From JAJEAD01 sp964420925 (GTDB lineage: Bacteria > Pseudomonadota > Gammaproteobacteria > HK1), in assembly GCA_964420925.1 (NCBI GenBank), contig CAYQVB010000115.1, forward strand, positions 1-64,000: a DNA stretch of 64,000 bases. The letters run 5' to 3'. The notes under the pieces are model-generated. The model saw only the letters and a list, made by a program, of their open reading frames with translations, did no database searches and was not told the origin of the DNA. The translations under genes and the position numbers were made by a program. Of this stretch, positions 24,224 to 32,540 are shown in pieces. How positions within the stretch are numbered: position 1 is the stretch's first letter; each line of letters opens with the position of its first letter.

Positions 24224-24838
24224 TCAGTCTGGCGACGACTCGAGCCACTCCTTCCTGACGCGCTCGTAGTGGAGCGCCAGCCACTGCAGCGCGATGATCG
24301 TCTTGCCGTTGACGATTCGGCCCGCGTTCAGCATGGAAAGCGCTTCATCGACCCGCATGACGTGCACCTTGATGTCCTCGCCTTCTTCCGCGAGCCCGTG
24401 CACGCCGCCGAGGCCGCGGGAGTCGGTCCGGCCGCAGTACAGGTTCACGACCTCGCTGAGCGCGCCCGGGCTCGACAGGTACCGGGCGATCGGGATCAAG
24501 GCGGTGATGGTGCAGCCGGCTTCCTCCTCCGCCTCGCGCCGGCACACCTGCTCCGGGCTCTCCCCCTCGTCGATGATTCCGGCTACTCCCTCCAAGAGCC
24601 AGGGATCCCATCCCACCGCGTAGGGACCGATGCGGAACTGCTCGATGAGCACCACCCGGCCCCGGTCCGGGTCCACGGGGAGGACGCCCGCGACGTGCCC
24701 GCGCTCGAATACCTCTCGGACCAGCTCCCGGCTCATCCCTCCATCGTGGAGGCGGTGGCGAAGGCGGTAGCGGTCGATGCGGAAGTACCCGTCGAACGCG
24801 GCGCTGCACTCGATGAGCTGGACGTCCGGATGGTTCAT
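24224..24838 (-). CDS. nudF: NUDIX hydrolase, ADP-ribose pyrophosphatase type
   Basis: A 204-residue NUDIX protein. The NUDIX box is fully conserved: G, five residues, E, seven residues, then REAEEEAGC (residues about 88-110). An upstream YFRIDRYRLRHRLHDGG segment and the QFRIGPY stretch fit the NudF/ADP-ribose pyrophosphatase subgroup. It would hydrolyse ADP-ribose to AMP and ribose-5-phosphate. The next gene downstream on the strand is the hydantoinase, 153 bp away, so co-transcription is possible but not obvious. Confidence 0.88.
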   Translation of the reverse strand: MNHPDVQLIECSAAFDGYFRIDRYRLRHRLHDGGMSRELVREVFERGHVAGVLPVDPDRGRVVLIEQFRIGPYAVGWDPWLLEGVAGIIDEGESPEQVCRREAEEEAGCTITALIPIARYLSSPGALSEVVNLYCGRTDSRGLGGVHGLAEEGEDIKVHVMRVDEALSMLNAGRIVNGKTIIALQWLALHYERVRKEWLESSPD

Positions 24839-25194
24839 GAGCAGGGATCGGAAAAGGCGGGGCCGCGCGCACGATAGCGCGTCGTGCGGTGCCGATCACG
24901 GGTGCACCATTCGGGACCCGGAGACCAGGCTCGATTCGCGGTGCGGGCCACGCGACAGGTGGGCGTATCGGGGTATCCGGAAACACTTCGTGGATTCCCG
25001 GTTACCAGGGGCCGGCACTGAGGCTCGCGATGCCGGTCCGGAGCAAGAACGCGGTGCCGTCGGAAGCGCGAACGGGAATCCATCCCGACCGAGGACCTCC
25101 GTCCCCGATCAGAGCCGGGGCCAGCCTGAAGATGCACCGTTGGGGAACCCGCCTCCCTTCCGCTACGCGCGGTCGCCTGCGGCATAATCTCCGG
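24839..25194. other. Intergenic region between nudF and the gamma-glutamyltransferase gene
   Basis: About 355 bp between divergent genes. The open frame of the downstream gene extends through it, but the translation is low in resemblance to any protein and proline/arginine-rich. A CATAAT sits a few bases before the GTG start at 25195, too close for a normal leadered promoter. Short hairpin-capable sequence is present near 24870-24890. Nothing else is recognised. Confidence 0.4.
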
Positions 25195-26781
25195 GTGAGC
25201 GGAAGAATCGAAAGAGCTCCGGGCCGGGAGACCTGGAGCGTGCGCAAGCCGGCGCTCGAGTCGGCGGCCGGTATCGTGGCGAGCCAGCACTATGCCGCCT
25301 CGGAGGTGGGAGCGCGAGTCCTCGCCGAGGGCGGGAATGCGGTCGACGCCGCGGTGAGCGCGGGGCTGGCGATCGGCACGGTCGAGCCGTGGATGAGCGG
25401 GCTCGGCGGTGGCGGCTTCATGGTGGTCTACGAGGCGGCGGCGCGCCGGGCGTGGTGCATCGAGTTCGGCATGCGCGCTTCCACCGATATCGATCCCGAC
25501 GACTACCCTCTCCGGTCCGGCAGCGGCACGGATTCCGACCTCTTCGCCTGGCCCGTGGTGGAGGGCGATCGCAACGTGTCCGGGCCGCTGTCGGTCGCGG
25601 TGCCGGGATTCGTGGCCGGTCACGCGCTGGCGCTGGAGCGTTTCGGCACCCGCTCCTGGGCGGAGGCGCTCGGTCCCGCGATCCGTCTCGCGCGCCGCGG
25701 CATGGACGTGGACTGGTACGCGACCCTCAAGATCGCGAGCGAGGCCCCGGCGCTCGCACGTGACGCGGAGAGCGCCCGGGTCTTCCTCTCGAACGGGCAG
25801 CCACCGGCCGCGGTGTGGGGCGGCTCCCTGCCCTCACTCCAGTTGGGCGAGCTCGCTTCGACCCTCACGCGCTTGGCGGAAGCGGGCCCGCGCGACTTCT
25901 ATGAGGGAGAGATTGCGTGCGCTCTGATCGCGGATGCCCGAGCGCTCGGGGTGAGGCTGAACGAAGACGATCTCCGCGCCTTCCGGGCGCGCCTGCGGCC
26001 TGCCGACACCCTGAGTTACCGGGGCTCGACGGTGCACGCATCCACCGGTCTTTCCGCCGGCCCCACCCTGCGCCACGCGCTTTCGCTCCTCGCGCCTCGC
26101 CTCGAAGAGGTCGAGCGTCTCGATGCCCGCGCCTACCTCGCCTACGCCGATGTCCTCAGCGAAGCGTATCGCCATCGCCTCGAGAGCCTGGGCGAAGGCG
26201 CGGATCCCGGGCGTGGCTGCACCACTCATCTCAGCGTGGTGGACGGGCAAGGCAACATGGTGGCCCTCACCCAGACCCTGCTTTCGCTCTTCGGCTCGAA
26301 AGTGACCTTTCCGTGCACCGGCGTCCTGATGAACAACGGCATCATGTGGTTCGACCCTCGTCCGGGACGGCCGAACTCGATTGCTCCCGGCCGGCGCCCC
26401 CTGTCGAACATGTGTCCGGTCGTCGCCGAGCGCAAGGACGGCTTTCGTGTCGCGGCAGGGGCCTCGGGCGGGCGCCGGATCCTCCCGGCGGTGTTTCAGC
26501 TCCTGTCCTTCATGCTGGACTTCCGCCTGAGTGTCGAGGAAGCAGTGCACCAGCCGCGCCTCGATGCGAGCGGGGAGCCGGTGCTCGATGTCGACGAGGA
26601 TCTGGGCGAGGAAGTGATCGGCGCACTGGCCGGGAAACATTCCGTGCGTGTCAGCCCAAACAGCGTCTACCCCTCTCTCTTTGCCTGTCCCAACGTGGTG
26701 GCCCGTGACGAGGCGCGGGGCATCAACTTCGGCGGCGCCTTCGTCATGTCGCCGTGGGCGAGGGCGGTCATGGGGAAGTGA
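25195..26781 (+). CDS. Gamma-glutamyltransferase family protein
   Basis: A 528-residue N-terminal-nucleophile hydrolase of the GGT family (AAGIVASQHYAASEVGARVL, GLGGGGFMVVYEA). The autoprocessing and catalytic threonine is T343 in CTTHLSVVDGQGNM, so a large subunit of 342 and a small one of 186 residues are predicted. The oxyanion region RPLSNMCPVV and the glycine pair ASGGRRILPA are conserved. No signal peptide is visible, unlike periplasmic E. coli GGT. It is closer in length and layout to cytoplasmic YwrD-like members. I chose the GTG at 25195 because homology begins about 25 residues later and the upstream frame is noise. Confidence 0.88.
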   Translation: MSGRIERAPGRETWSVRKPALESAAGIVASQHYAASEVGARVLAEGGNAVDAAVSAGLAIGTVEPWMSGLGGGGFMVVYEAAARRAWCIEFGMRASTDIDPDDYPLRSGSGTDSDLFAWPVVEGDRNVSGPLSVAVPGFVAGHALALERFGTRSWAEALGPAIRLARRGMDVDWYATLKIASEAPALARDAESARVFLSNGQPPAAVWGGSLPSLQLGELASTLTRLAEAGPRDFYEGEIACALIADARALGVRLNEDDLRAFRARLRPADTLSYRGSTVHASTGLSAGPTLRHALSLLAPRLEEVERLDARAYLAYADVLSEAYRHRLESLGEGADPGRGCTTHLSVVDGQGNMVALTQTLLSLFGSKVTFPCTGVLMNNGIMWFDPRPGRPNSIAPGRRPLSNMCPVVAERKDGFRVAAGASGGRRILPAVFQLLSFMLDFRLSVEEAVHQPRLDASGEPVLDVDEDLGEEVIGALAGKHSVRVSPNSVYPSLFACPNVVARDEARGINFGGAFVMSPWARAVMGK

Positions 26782-26944
26782 GCTCCGTACCGCGATAGAT
26801 CAGAACCTGGGGACCAGCGCCGGCGGCCGGAGCGCACGCCTGCGCTTCTTGGCAGAACGAGCTTCGATTCGCCGGCTTCGACAATCCTGCCGTGCATGCG
26901 AGCCGCTTTCGGCGCTCTGCCGTCGTCAGCCGGCGCTCAACCTG

Positions 26945-27448
26945 CTACCTCTGCCAGTGGCACTTCCCCTCCGTCACCGCCTGGTTCTCCGCCAGGTACG
27001 AGACTTCGTAGGTACAGCTACCGGTCACGCCGGCGTACTTTCCGGTGCCCCCCATCAGCTCCCAGCGGCCTTCGCCACCGCCGCCTTCCGAGACATCTCC
27101 CATACTTCGGTGCGACAGGGTGTACCACTCGTCGCCCGATGCATCGATCATGGTGCAAGGCGCTTCGAGGTTCATGCCCTCGGCCGTGCTCTTGGCGTAC
27201 ACCATGCACGTGATGACGTTGTGCTCGCCTTCGGTGAAGGGTTCGCCGCTGCTCGCGAGAGTGGTGACGGTGCCCGCGAGAGTGCCGGCGGTTACCGTGC
27301 CTACGGCATGTTCCAGAGTGGCATAGTCCCGAATGTAGCTCCGGATCACGCTGAAGCTGCCGCTTTCATCAGCGGCACGGATCGGAGCCGTGCCCAGAAT
27401 TCCCGCCGCAATGGCCAGTACGGTGGCCGCAACTCTGCCTGCTGACAT
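26945..27448 (-). CDS. Small exported protein of unknown function
   Basis: A 167-residue protein with a clear Sec signal peptide (MSAGRVAATVLAIAAGILG, cleavage probably after APIRA). The mature part is about 140 residues, rich in glycine, threonine and serine, with three cysteines. It has strand-like segments such as GTGKYAGVTGSCTYEVSYLAE. The GTGKYAGVTG pattern recalls small beta-barrel domains of the allene-oxide-cyclase-like group, but that is a weak resemblance. Start is the ATG at 27448, which puts the signal peptide at the N-terminus. No functional clue comes from the neighbours. Confidence 0.7.
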   Translation of the reverse strand: MSAGRVAATVLAIAAGILGTAPIRAADESGSFSVIRSYIRDYATLEHAVGTVTAGTLAGTVTTLASSGEPFTEGEHNVITCMVYAKSTAEGMNLEAPCTMIDASGDEWYTLSHRSMGDVSEGGGGEGRWELMGGTGKYAGVTGSCTYEVSYLAENQAVTEGKCHWQR

Positions 27449-27688
27449 GTCGTTTTTCCCGCTTCCCGGATGGTCGGTGGCGGAATGGTAGGGGTGGGTC
27501 GCTCTAACGTGCAACCGATTGAACGCCGACCCTAGCGGTTCACGGCGGAAGTACGGGTTGAAACGACGGTAACGGGTCGAGCGTACGTCGGCGGCCGCGG
27601 TGACCTCGTGCGGTTGGAGGAGTCGGAGTAAGACGGCGAAGGATATGTTTGGAGTGGCCGAACGTCAGAACGACTCTTTCCGGCGCGT

Positions 27689-28564
27689 TCACGGTCGGTC
27701 CGCCCCGATTCTGGTATTGCCTCTCCGCGGCTTCTCATCGCTGGCGCGGGCAGCGCGCATGCCTGCACCGTCCATGGATCGTCCCGGAGAGCGGCGAGCG
27801 TCCTCCCGGAGTGCTTGCACGGTGGATTCGATCCACTCCGCGGCGCGGGCGTTTATCTCCGCGGCACTCCGGCCCTCGCTCACGATCGGCTCTCCGATCA
27901 CGAGGCGGATGGTTCCGGGGTGCTTGAGAAAGCCGCGACGCGGCCAGTAGTCGCCGGCGTTGTGGGCGACCGGCACCACGACGTTCCCCGTCTTCTCCGC
28001 CAGCACCGCGCCGCCGAGGCGATAGCGGCGCTGCGCGCCGGGGGCGACCCGCGTGCCCTCGGGAAACACCACCACCCATATGCCCTCGGCCAGGCGCCGC
28101 CTTCCCTGCTCGATGACCTGCTCGAGCGCGCTGCGTCCCGCGGCGCGGTCGATCGCGATGGGACGGAGCGTGGCGAGCCCCCAGCCGAAGAAGGGGATGC
28201 GCAGCAGCTCACGCTTCAATACCCAGGTCTGGGGAGAGAAGTAGCGTGGCAGGACCAGAGTCTCCCAGGCGGACTGGTGCTTGCAGAGCACGATGGTCAC
28301 CCGCTTCGGGATGTTTTCGATCCCCTCCACCCGGTGGCGCAGTCCGCAAGTCACTCCGAGCCACCAGATGTTGAGGAAGGGCCATTGCATGACCACCCGG
28401 TACCGGATGCGATAGGGAAGGACGAGGGCGGCCAGGGCGATCGGCGAGAAGAGGAGCGTCAGCAGGACCTGGCCTGCCGCGAACAGAGTCGAACGAAACA
28501 CCAAGGAGGCGTGTCGGGCGCCGTCGCGTTTGCGCCTCGCCGCCGAACCCTCGGCCCTACTCAC
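27689..28564 (-). CDS. plsC: 1-acyl-sn-glycerol-3-phosphate acyltransferase
   Basis: A 291-residue membrane-associated acyltransferase of phospholipid synthesis. Motif I appears as KHQSAWETL (the acidic position is Glu, as in many beta/gammaproteobacterial PlsC enzymes), and motif III as VVFPEGTR. An N-terminal hydrophobic helix (TLFAAGQVLLTLLFSPIALA) anchors it. The annotated start is a GTG at 28564; a second GTG 21 codons later is nearer the usual N-terminus. The C-terminus has a basic tail of about 35 residues beyond the usual end. In related genomes plsC often neighbours glyQS, as here. Confidence 0.9.
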   Translation of the reverse strand: MSRAEGSAARRKRDGARHASLVFRSTLFAAGQVLLTLLFSPIALAALVLPYRIRYRVVMQWPFLNIWWLGVTCGLRHRVEGIENIPKRVTIVLCKHQSAWETLVLPRYFSPQTWVLKRELLRIPFFGWGLATLRPIAIDRAAGRSALEQVIEQGRRRLAEGIWVVVFPEGTRVAPGAQRRYRLGGAVLAEKTGNVVVPVAHNAGDYWPRRGFLKHPGTIRLVIGEPIVSEGRSAAEINARAAEWIESTVQALREDARRSPGRSMDGAGMRAARASDEKPRRGNTRIGADRP

Positions 28565-28789
28565 GAGTTCTACGGCAAGGGGTGGTCGGCCGGCACGGGG
28601 CGCAGGGGTGAACGGTGGAATGGTGCTCGTGCTTCACCTCGTGCCCGTCGAGGGGTCGTCCGAGCCTTCTCATGGGGTGTGAATTCCAGCAGCATCACCC
28701 GTGCCGGTCAACTCGAGACCCCAAGCTCGACCACTGGATTCGAGCTGGAGTCGAGGAAGGATTCCGCTCATGCGTGTCGGATGGTCGTG

Positions 28790-28802
28790 CTACATTTCGT
28801 AG
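28790..28802 (+). promoter_or_regulatory. Candidate operator upstream of the toxin-antitoxin pair
   Basis: CTAC-ATTTC-GTAG forms a small inverted repeat 29-41 bp before the antitoxin start, with looser outward symmetry (GTG on the left, CAC on the right). Ribbon-helix-helix antitoxins repress their own operons through such palindromes, so this is a candidate site. It is short and found by eye. Confidence 0.3.
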
Positions 28803-28830
28803 TTCACTTGGTCAGACAGATCATAGTGCG

Positions 28831-29136
28831 ATGTCCACGCTCAGCATCCGACTCTCCAAGGAACTCGACTCGCGCCTGTGCGAGGAATCGCTCATCGCCA
28901 GGGAGCCCAAGTCGTTGCTCGCCCGTATGGCGTTGGAGGAATTCCTGAAGCGGCGCCGGCACGATCGCTTCGTGGCCGAGCTCGCCCGGGCCGCGGCCGC
29001 GATAGACGGAGAGGAAACGGCGGCCCTCGCGGCCGAAGCCCTTCCCCTGGACAACGAAGTCCTGGCCATGACCGAGGGCGGGCACGGGAGCGATGAACGG
29101 CGCGGAACGGTGCGCCGGAAGCGGCGGGGAACATGA
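28831..29136 (+). CDS. Ribbon-helix-helix antitoxin (PemI/MazE-like partner)
   Basis: A 101-residue protein with an N-terminal ribbon-helix-helix DNA-binding segment (MSTLSIRLSKELDSRLCEES, then LLARMALEEFLKRRRHD). An acidic, alanine-rich C-terminus is suited to binding a toxin. It precedes a MazF/PemK-type toxin with a 4-nt ATGA overlap (29133-29136), the classic antitoxin-first order. The start is the ATG at 28831; the frame extends upstream but without RHH character. It should neutralise the toxin and repress the operon. Confidence 0.82.
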   Translation: MSTLSIRLSKELDSRLCEESLIAREPKSLLARMALEEFLKRRRHDRFVAELARAAAAIDGEETAALAAEALPLDNEVLAMTEGGHGSDERRGTVRRKRRGT

Positions 29137-29477
29137 GACGAGGGCAGGTTTGGGTGGCCAACCTGAACCCCAACCGGGGCCGGGAGATCGGCAAAGTGCG
29201 TCCCGTCCTGGTGATACAGGCGGACTGGTTGAGCGAGGCCCAATCACGTACGGTGATCGTGCTCCCGCTCTCCACTGCGGTCCGCCCCGAGACCGAGCCG
29301 TTGCGCATCGTCGTGCCCGCTCGGGGCGGCCTGCGGGAGGATTCCCAGATTCTCGTGGATCAGCCGCGCACCCTCGATCGTGAGCGCCTCGGAGATGGTC
29401 CCCTCGCCACTCTCTCGCGCGACGAGATGATGCGCGTAGAGGAGAACTTTCTCGCGGTGATCGGCGTCGGAGTCTGA
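29133..29477 (+). CDS. MazF/PemK-family endoribonuclease toxin
   Basis: A 114-residue toxin of the MazF/PemK family. Diagnostic segments are MRRGQVWVANLNPNRGREIG, KVRPVLVIQADW and TVIVLPLSTAV, ending with a LVDQPRTLDRERLG region. Members cleave mRNA at short sequence motifs and halt translation. The frame is intact and full length, so unlike hipBA in the island this system appears functional. Translation is coupled to the antitoxin by the ATGA overlap. Confidence 0.88.
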   Translation: MRRGQVWVANLNPNRGREIGKVRPVLVIQADWLSEAQSRTVIVLPLSTAVRPETEPLRIVVPARGGLREDSQILVDQPRTLDRERLGDGPLATLSRDEMMRVEENFLAVIGVGV

Positions 29478-29614
29478 GCGCAGCCGGGACGCCGGCCATT
29501 CGTGAGTTGTTGCTCTGGCCACGGATCGATCCAACTCGAAGACTTCGCCGGCATCGCCATCGGCGGCCGCGTTCCGAGCGGACCGCCCGTCGCCGACGCG
29601 GATCCGGTACCCGT

Positions 29615-30259
29615 TCAACCGTTGCGCAGCACGATGTCGAAAGTGCCCGTCGGGACTCCGTCGAAGGCGGGATCGGGAGCGAAGCGGACGAGCACGCTCG
29701 CCTGCTGGCGGGGGTCCCGGATTGCGCCGAGCAGCCAGTCACGCTCGTTCTCGGGGGCGCCCTCGACGTACATCTGGGTGACCAGCGGCTCGAAACCCGG
29801 TCCGGAGACGACGAAGTGGATGTGCGGAGCGCGCCCCGGGTAGGGTACGGGGTGGATGGTGCGGAAGAAGTAGCGGCCGTCGCCGGCGGTGTGGAATCGA
29901 CCCCACCCCTGGAAGTTCTCGTCGAGCGGCGCGTTGCGCCGGTCTCGCGGATGGTGGTAGCGACCGTTCGCGTCGCACTGCCAGATCTCCACGCTTGCGT
30001 CCTCGGGCGGACGCCCATGTTCATCCTGCACCTTCCCACGCACCACGACGACCTCTCCCCGGGCGAGAGCACTTCTGCCCTGCACCTGGACCAGGTCGTT
30101 GTCCTGATCGAAGGGGTACTCCGCTGGATAGTAGGGCCCCCGACTCTGGCGAGGAGTGGGCACGAGAGCGGCGCCGGCAGGGACGGAAGCGGCCGCTGCA
30201 AGCGTCGCGGCGGCGCCGGATAGCAGACGCCGGCGGGTGAGCGAACTGGAAGGCTTCAT
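29615..30259 (-). CDS. Tat-exported intradiol ring-cleavage dioxygenase-like protein
   Basis: A 214-residue protein of the intradiol dioxygenase family (protocatechuate 3,4-dioxygenase beta-like). The start ATG at 30259 opens a twin-arginine signal (LTRRRLLSGAAATLAAAA), so export of the folded protein is predicted. The non-heme iron ligands can be recognised as tyrosines in DANGRYHH and DGRYFFRT and histidines in RAPHIHF. Family members cleave catechol-type rings with O2. Cytoplasmic pathway enzymes lack a Tat signal, so this belongs to the exported subgroup whose substrate is mostly unknown. It stands alone on its strand, downstream of glyS. Confidence 0.85.
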   Translation of the reverse strand: MKPSSSLTRRRLLSGAAATLAAAASVPAGAALVPTPRQSRGPYYPAEYPFDQDNDLVQVQGRSALARGEVVVVRGKVQDEHGRPPEDASVEIWQCDANGRYHHPRDRRNAPLDENFQGWGRFHTAGDGRYFFRTIHPVPYPGRAPHIHFVVSGPGFEPLVTQMYVEGAPENERDWLLGAIRDPRQQASVLVRFAPDPAFDGVPTGTFDIVLRNG

Positions 30260-30350
30260 GGCGACGCGCTCCTGTCGAAATGAAGCACTACCATTATGCA
30301 CCCATCGCCCACGGGTTCCACATCCGAAGCCGGCTCCGAAGGCCCTATGA

Positions 30351-32540
30351 TCAGTCCTGGAGGACGGAGATGTCGGCGACCTCGAGGAAGAGGGCGTGGA
30401 CCCGGCCGAGGAGGGCGAGGCGATTGGCGCGCACCGCTTCGTCCTCGGCCATGACGAGCACGGCGTCGAAGAAGGCATCGACACTGTCGCGCAGGGTGGC
30501 GAGGAGATGCATGGCGGCGCCGTAGTCGCCCGCTTCGAGTCGCCCTTCCACCTCTGGACCAAGGGTGCGGAGGCGGGTGTGCAGGTCACGTTCCGCCCCG
30601 TCCGCGAGCATCGATTCGTCCACGTGGGCCAGCGCCGGATCGCCGGCCTGGCGCAGTATGTTGCCGATGCGCTTGTTGGCGGCGGCGAGGCTCTCCGCTT
30701 CGGGCAGCCGGCGGAAGGCGTCGACAGCCTGAATGCGCCGGTCGAAGTCCAGAGGTCGCGCCGGCCGACGGGCATGCACCGCCGCGAACACCGTGGCCGG
30801 GACTCCCTGGGCGGTGAAGTACGTACGCAGGCGCTCCACCAGGAACTCGAGGACTTGGGCCGGGGCACCCCGGTTTGCGAGGCCTGGGTGGTCGGCCTCT
30901 TGAAACGGTGTGGTGGGCTCGGCGGCAGGTCTGGCCGGGTCATCCTCCTGAAGCGGCGTGGTGGGCTCGGGAGCGGGCGCGACGGAGTAGCTCCCGGCGG
31001 CGGCCGCGAGGAGGCGTTCCAGGTCGAGGTCCAGCTCGCCTTCAATGAGGATGCGCACCACCCCGAGCGCCGCGCGGCGCAGTCCGAAGGGGTCGCGGTC
31101 TCCACTCGGCGCCTGTCCGATGGCGAACAGCCCGACCAGAGAGTCGAGGCGGTCCGCGATGGCGAGCGCCCGGCCTGTCGGGGTGGCGGGCAGCGCGTCG
31201 CCCGCGAAGCCGGGCAGGTAGATCTCTCCGAGCGCCACCGAGACCGGCTCGGGCTCGCCGCTGCGCCGCGCGTACTCCGCGCCCATGACACCCTGGAGCT
31301 CCGGAAACTCGCCCACGACTTCGGTTACGAGGTCGCACTTGCAGAGGAGCCCCGCGCGGCGGGCCCATGCAATCGCTTCCTCGGATTCCCCCATCGCCGC
31401 GGCGATCTCGCCGGCCAGCGCCGAGACGCGCTCCGACTTGTCGTGCAGGGTGCCGAGCCCTTCCTGGAACACGATTCCCCGGAGTTCGTCCCGGCGCTCC
31501 GCGAGCGGCGTTTTCAAGTCCTCGCGGAAAAAGAACTCGGCGTCTCGCAGACGCGGCCGGATCACCCGTTCGTTGCCCTCGCGCACCGTGTCCGGGCGGC
31601 GGCTCTCGATGTTCGCGACCGCCACGAAATGGGGGAGCAGCCGCCCCCGGGGGTTCGTAACCGGGAAGTAGCGCTGGTGCCCTTTCATCGTCGCGCGAAG
31701 CACGGGGTCCGGCAGGTCCAGAAACTCGGGATCGAAGCTCCCGAGCAGCGCCACCGGCCACTCCACGAGCGCCGCCACTTCCTGTAGCAGCGCCTCGTCG
31801 GTCTCCGGTTGGCCCCCCGCCGCCGCGGCCGCCTCGCAAGCCTGGGCGCGAATGCTCTCGATGCGCGCATCGAAGTCCGCGATGACGTGACCGGGGTCGC
31901 GGAGCACACCGGTGTAGTCGGCCGGGTGCCGCAGGGCAATCGCTTCCGGGTGGTGGAAACGGTGGCCTCTCGTAGCGGACCCCGTCCGAACGCCGAGAAT
32001 CTCGGCTTCGATCGCTTCCTCTCCGAGGAGCAGCACCACCCAGTGCACGGGACGGACGAACTCGAACTCGCGGTCCGACCAGCGCATGCGGCGTGGGAGC
32101 GGGAGCCGGGCGAGGGCGGTGGCGACGATGCCGGGAATGAGGGCGGCGGCTCGCTCGCCAGTCCGGGTGCTGCGCCAGGCGAGCCAGGCGCCCTTGGCGG
32201 TCTCGAGAGGCTCGAGATCGGCGACGCTCACCCCGCAACTGCGAGCGAAGCCGAGCGCAGCCGGGGTCGGATTGCCCGCGGCGTCGAACGCGATGTCGAG
32301 TCGGGGTCCGCGACGCTCGACCTCGCGGCTCGGCTGGGTGCGCGCTACCGCCCCCACGTGGACCGCGAGGCGTCTCGGGGTGGCGTAGGGAGTCGCCTCG
32401 CCGGAGTCCAGACGCGCAGCTTCGAGGCCGGCGGAGAGCGCGTTCGCGAACTCCTCGGAGAGCCTTCGGAGCGCCCGCGGCGGCAGTTCCTCGGTGCCGA
32501 TCTCGACGAGCAGCGACGCGGTGCCGGCCGCGTCACTCAC
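30351..32540 (-). CDS. glyS: Glycyl-tRNA synthetase beta subunit
   Basis: A 729-residue beta chain of the bacterial alpha2beta2 glycyl-tRNA synthetase, which binds tRNA-Gly. The N-terminus LLVEIGTEELPPRALRRLSE and segments such as MKGHQRYFPV and NERVIRPRLRDAEFFF are typical. It is longer than E. coli GlyS (689) because of an insertion around residues 525-555 containing two copies of EPTTP(L/F)QE(D/A)D. The start is GTG at 32540, overlapping the glyQ stop by 8 nt (GTGAGTGA), giving coupled translation of the two subunits. Confidence 0.95.
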   Translation of the reverse strand: MSDAAGTASLLVEIGTEELPPRALRRLSEEFANALSAGLEAARLDSGEATPYATPRRLAVHVGAVARTQPSREVERRGPRLDIAFDAAGNPTPAALGFARSCGVSVADLEPLETAKGAWLAWRSTRTGERAAALIPGIVATALARLPLPRRMRWSDREFEFVRPVHWVVLLLGEEAIEAEILGVRTGSATRGHRFHHPEAIALRHPADYTGVLRDPGHVIADFDARIESIRAQACEAAAAAGGQPETDEALLQEVAALVEWPVALLGSFDPEFLDLPDPVLRATMKGHQRYFPVTNPRGRLLPHFVAVANIESRRPDTVREGNERVIRPRLRDAEFFFREDLKTPLAERRDELRGIVFQEGLGTLHDKSERVSALAGEIAAAMGESEEAIAWARRAGLLCKCDLVTEVVGEFPELQGVMGAEYARRSGEPEPVSVALGEIYLPGFAGDALPATPTGRALAIADRLDSLVGLFAIGQAPSGDRDPFGLRRAALGVVRILIEGELDLDLERLLAAAAGSYSVAPAPEPTTPLQEDDPARPAAEPTTPFQEADHPGLANRGAPAQVLEFLVERLRTYFTAQGVPATVFAAVHARRPARPLDFDRRIQAVDAFRRLPEAESLAAANKRIGNILRQAGDPALAHVDESMLADGAERDLHTRLRTLGPEVEGRLEAGDYGAAMHLLATLRDSVDAFFDAVLVMAEDEAVRANRLALLGRVHALFLEVADISVLQD
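30894..30970 (-). repeat. 48-bp imperfect direct repeat inside glyS
   Basis: Two near-identical stretches of about 27 bp (ending in GGTGTGGTGGGCTCGG and GGCGTGGTGGGCTCGG on the plus strand) lie 48 bp apart. They encode a 16-residue unit, EPTTPLQEDDPARPAA, followed by EPTTPFQEADHPGLAN. The period is a multiple of three, so the reading frame is kept. The insert sits in a proline-rich linker before the C-terminal anticodon-binding part of GlyS. Confidence 0.7.

Noticed and set aside
22826..24877. Plus-strand open frame of 683 codons across the hydantoinase and nudF genes
   Set aside because: It is antisense to two well-supported genes and shows Val/Glu/Arg-rich shadow composition without domains.
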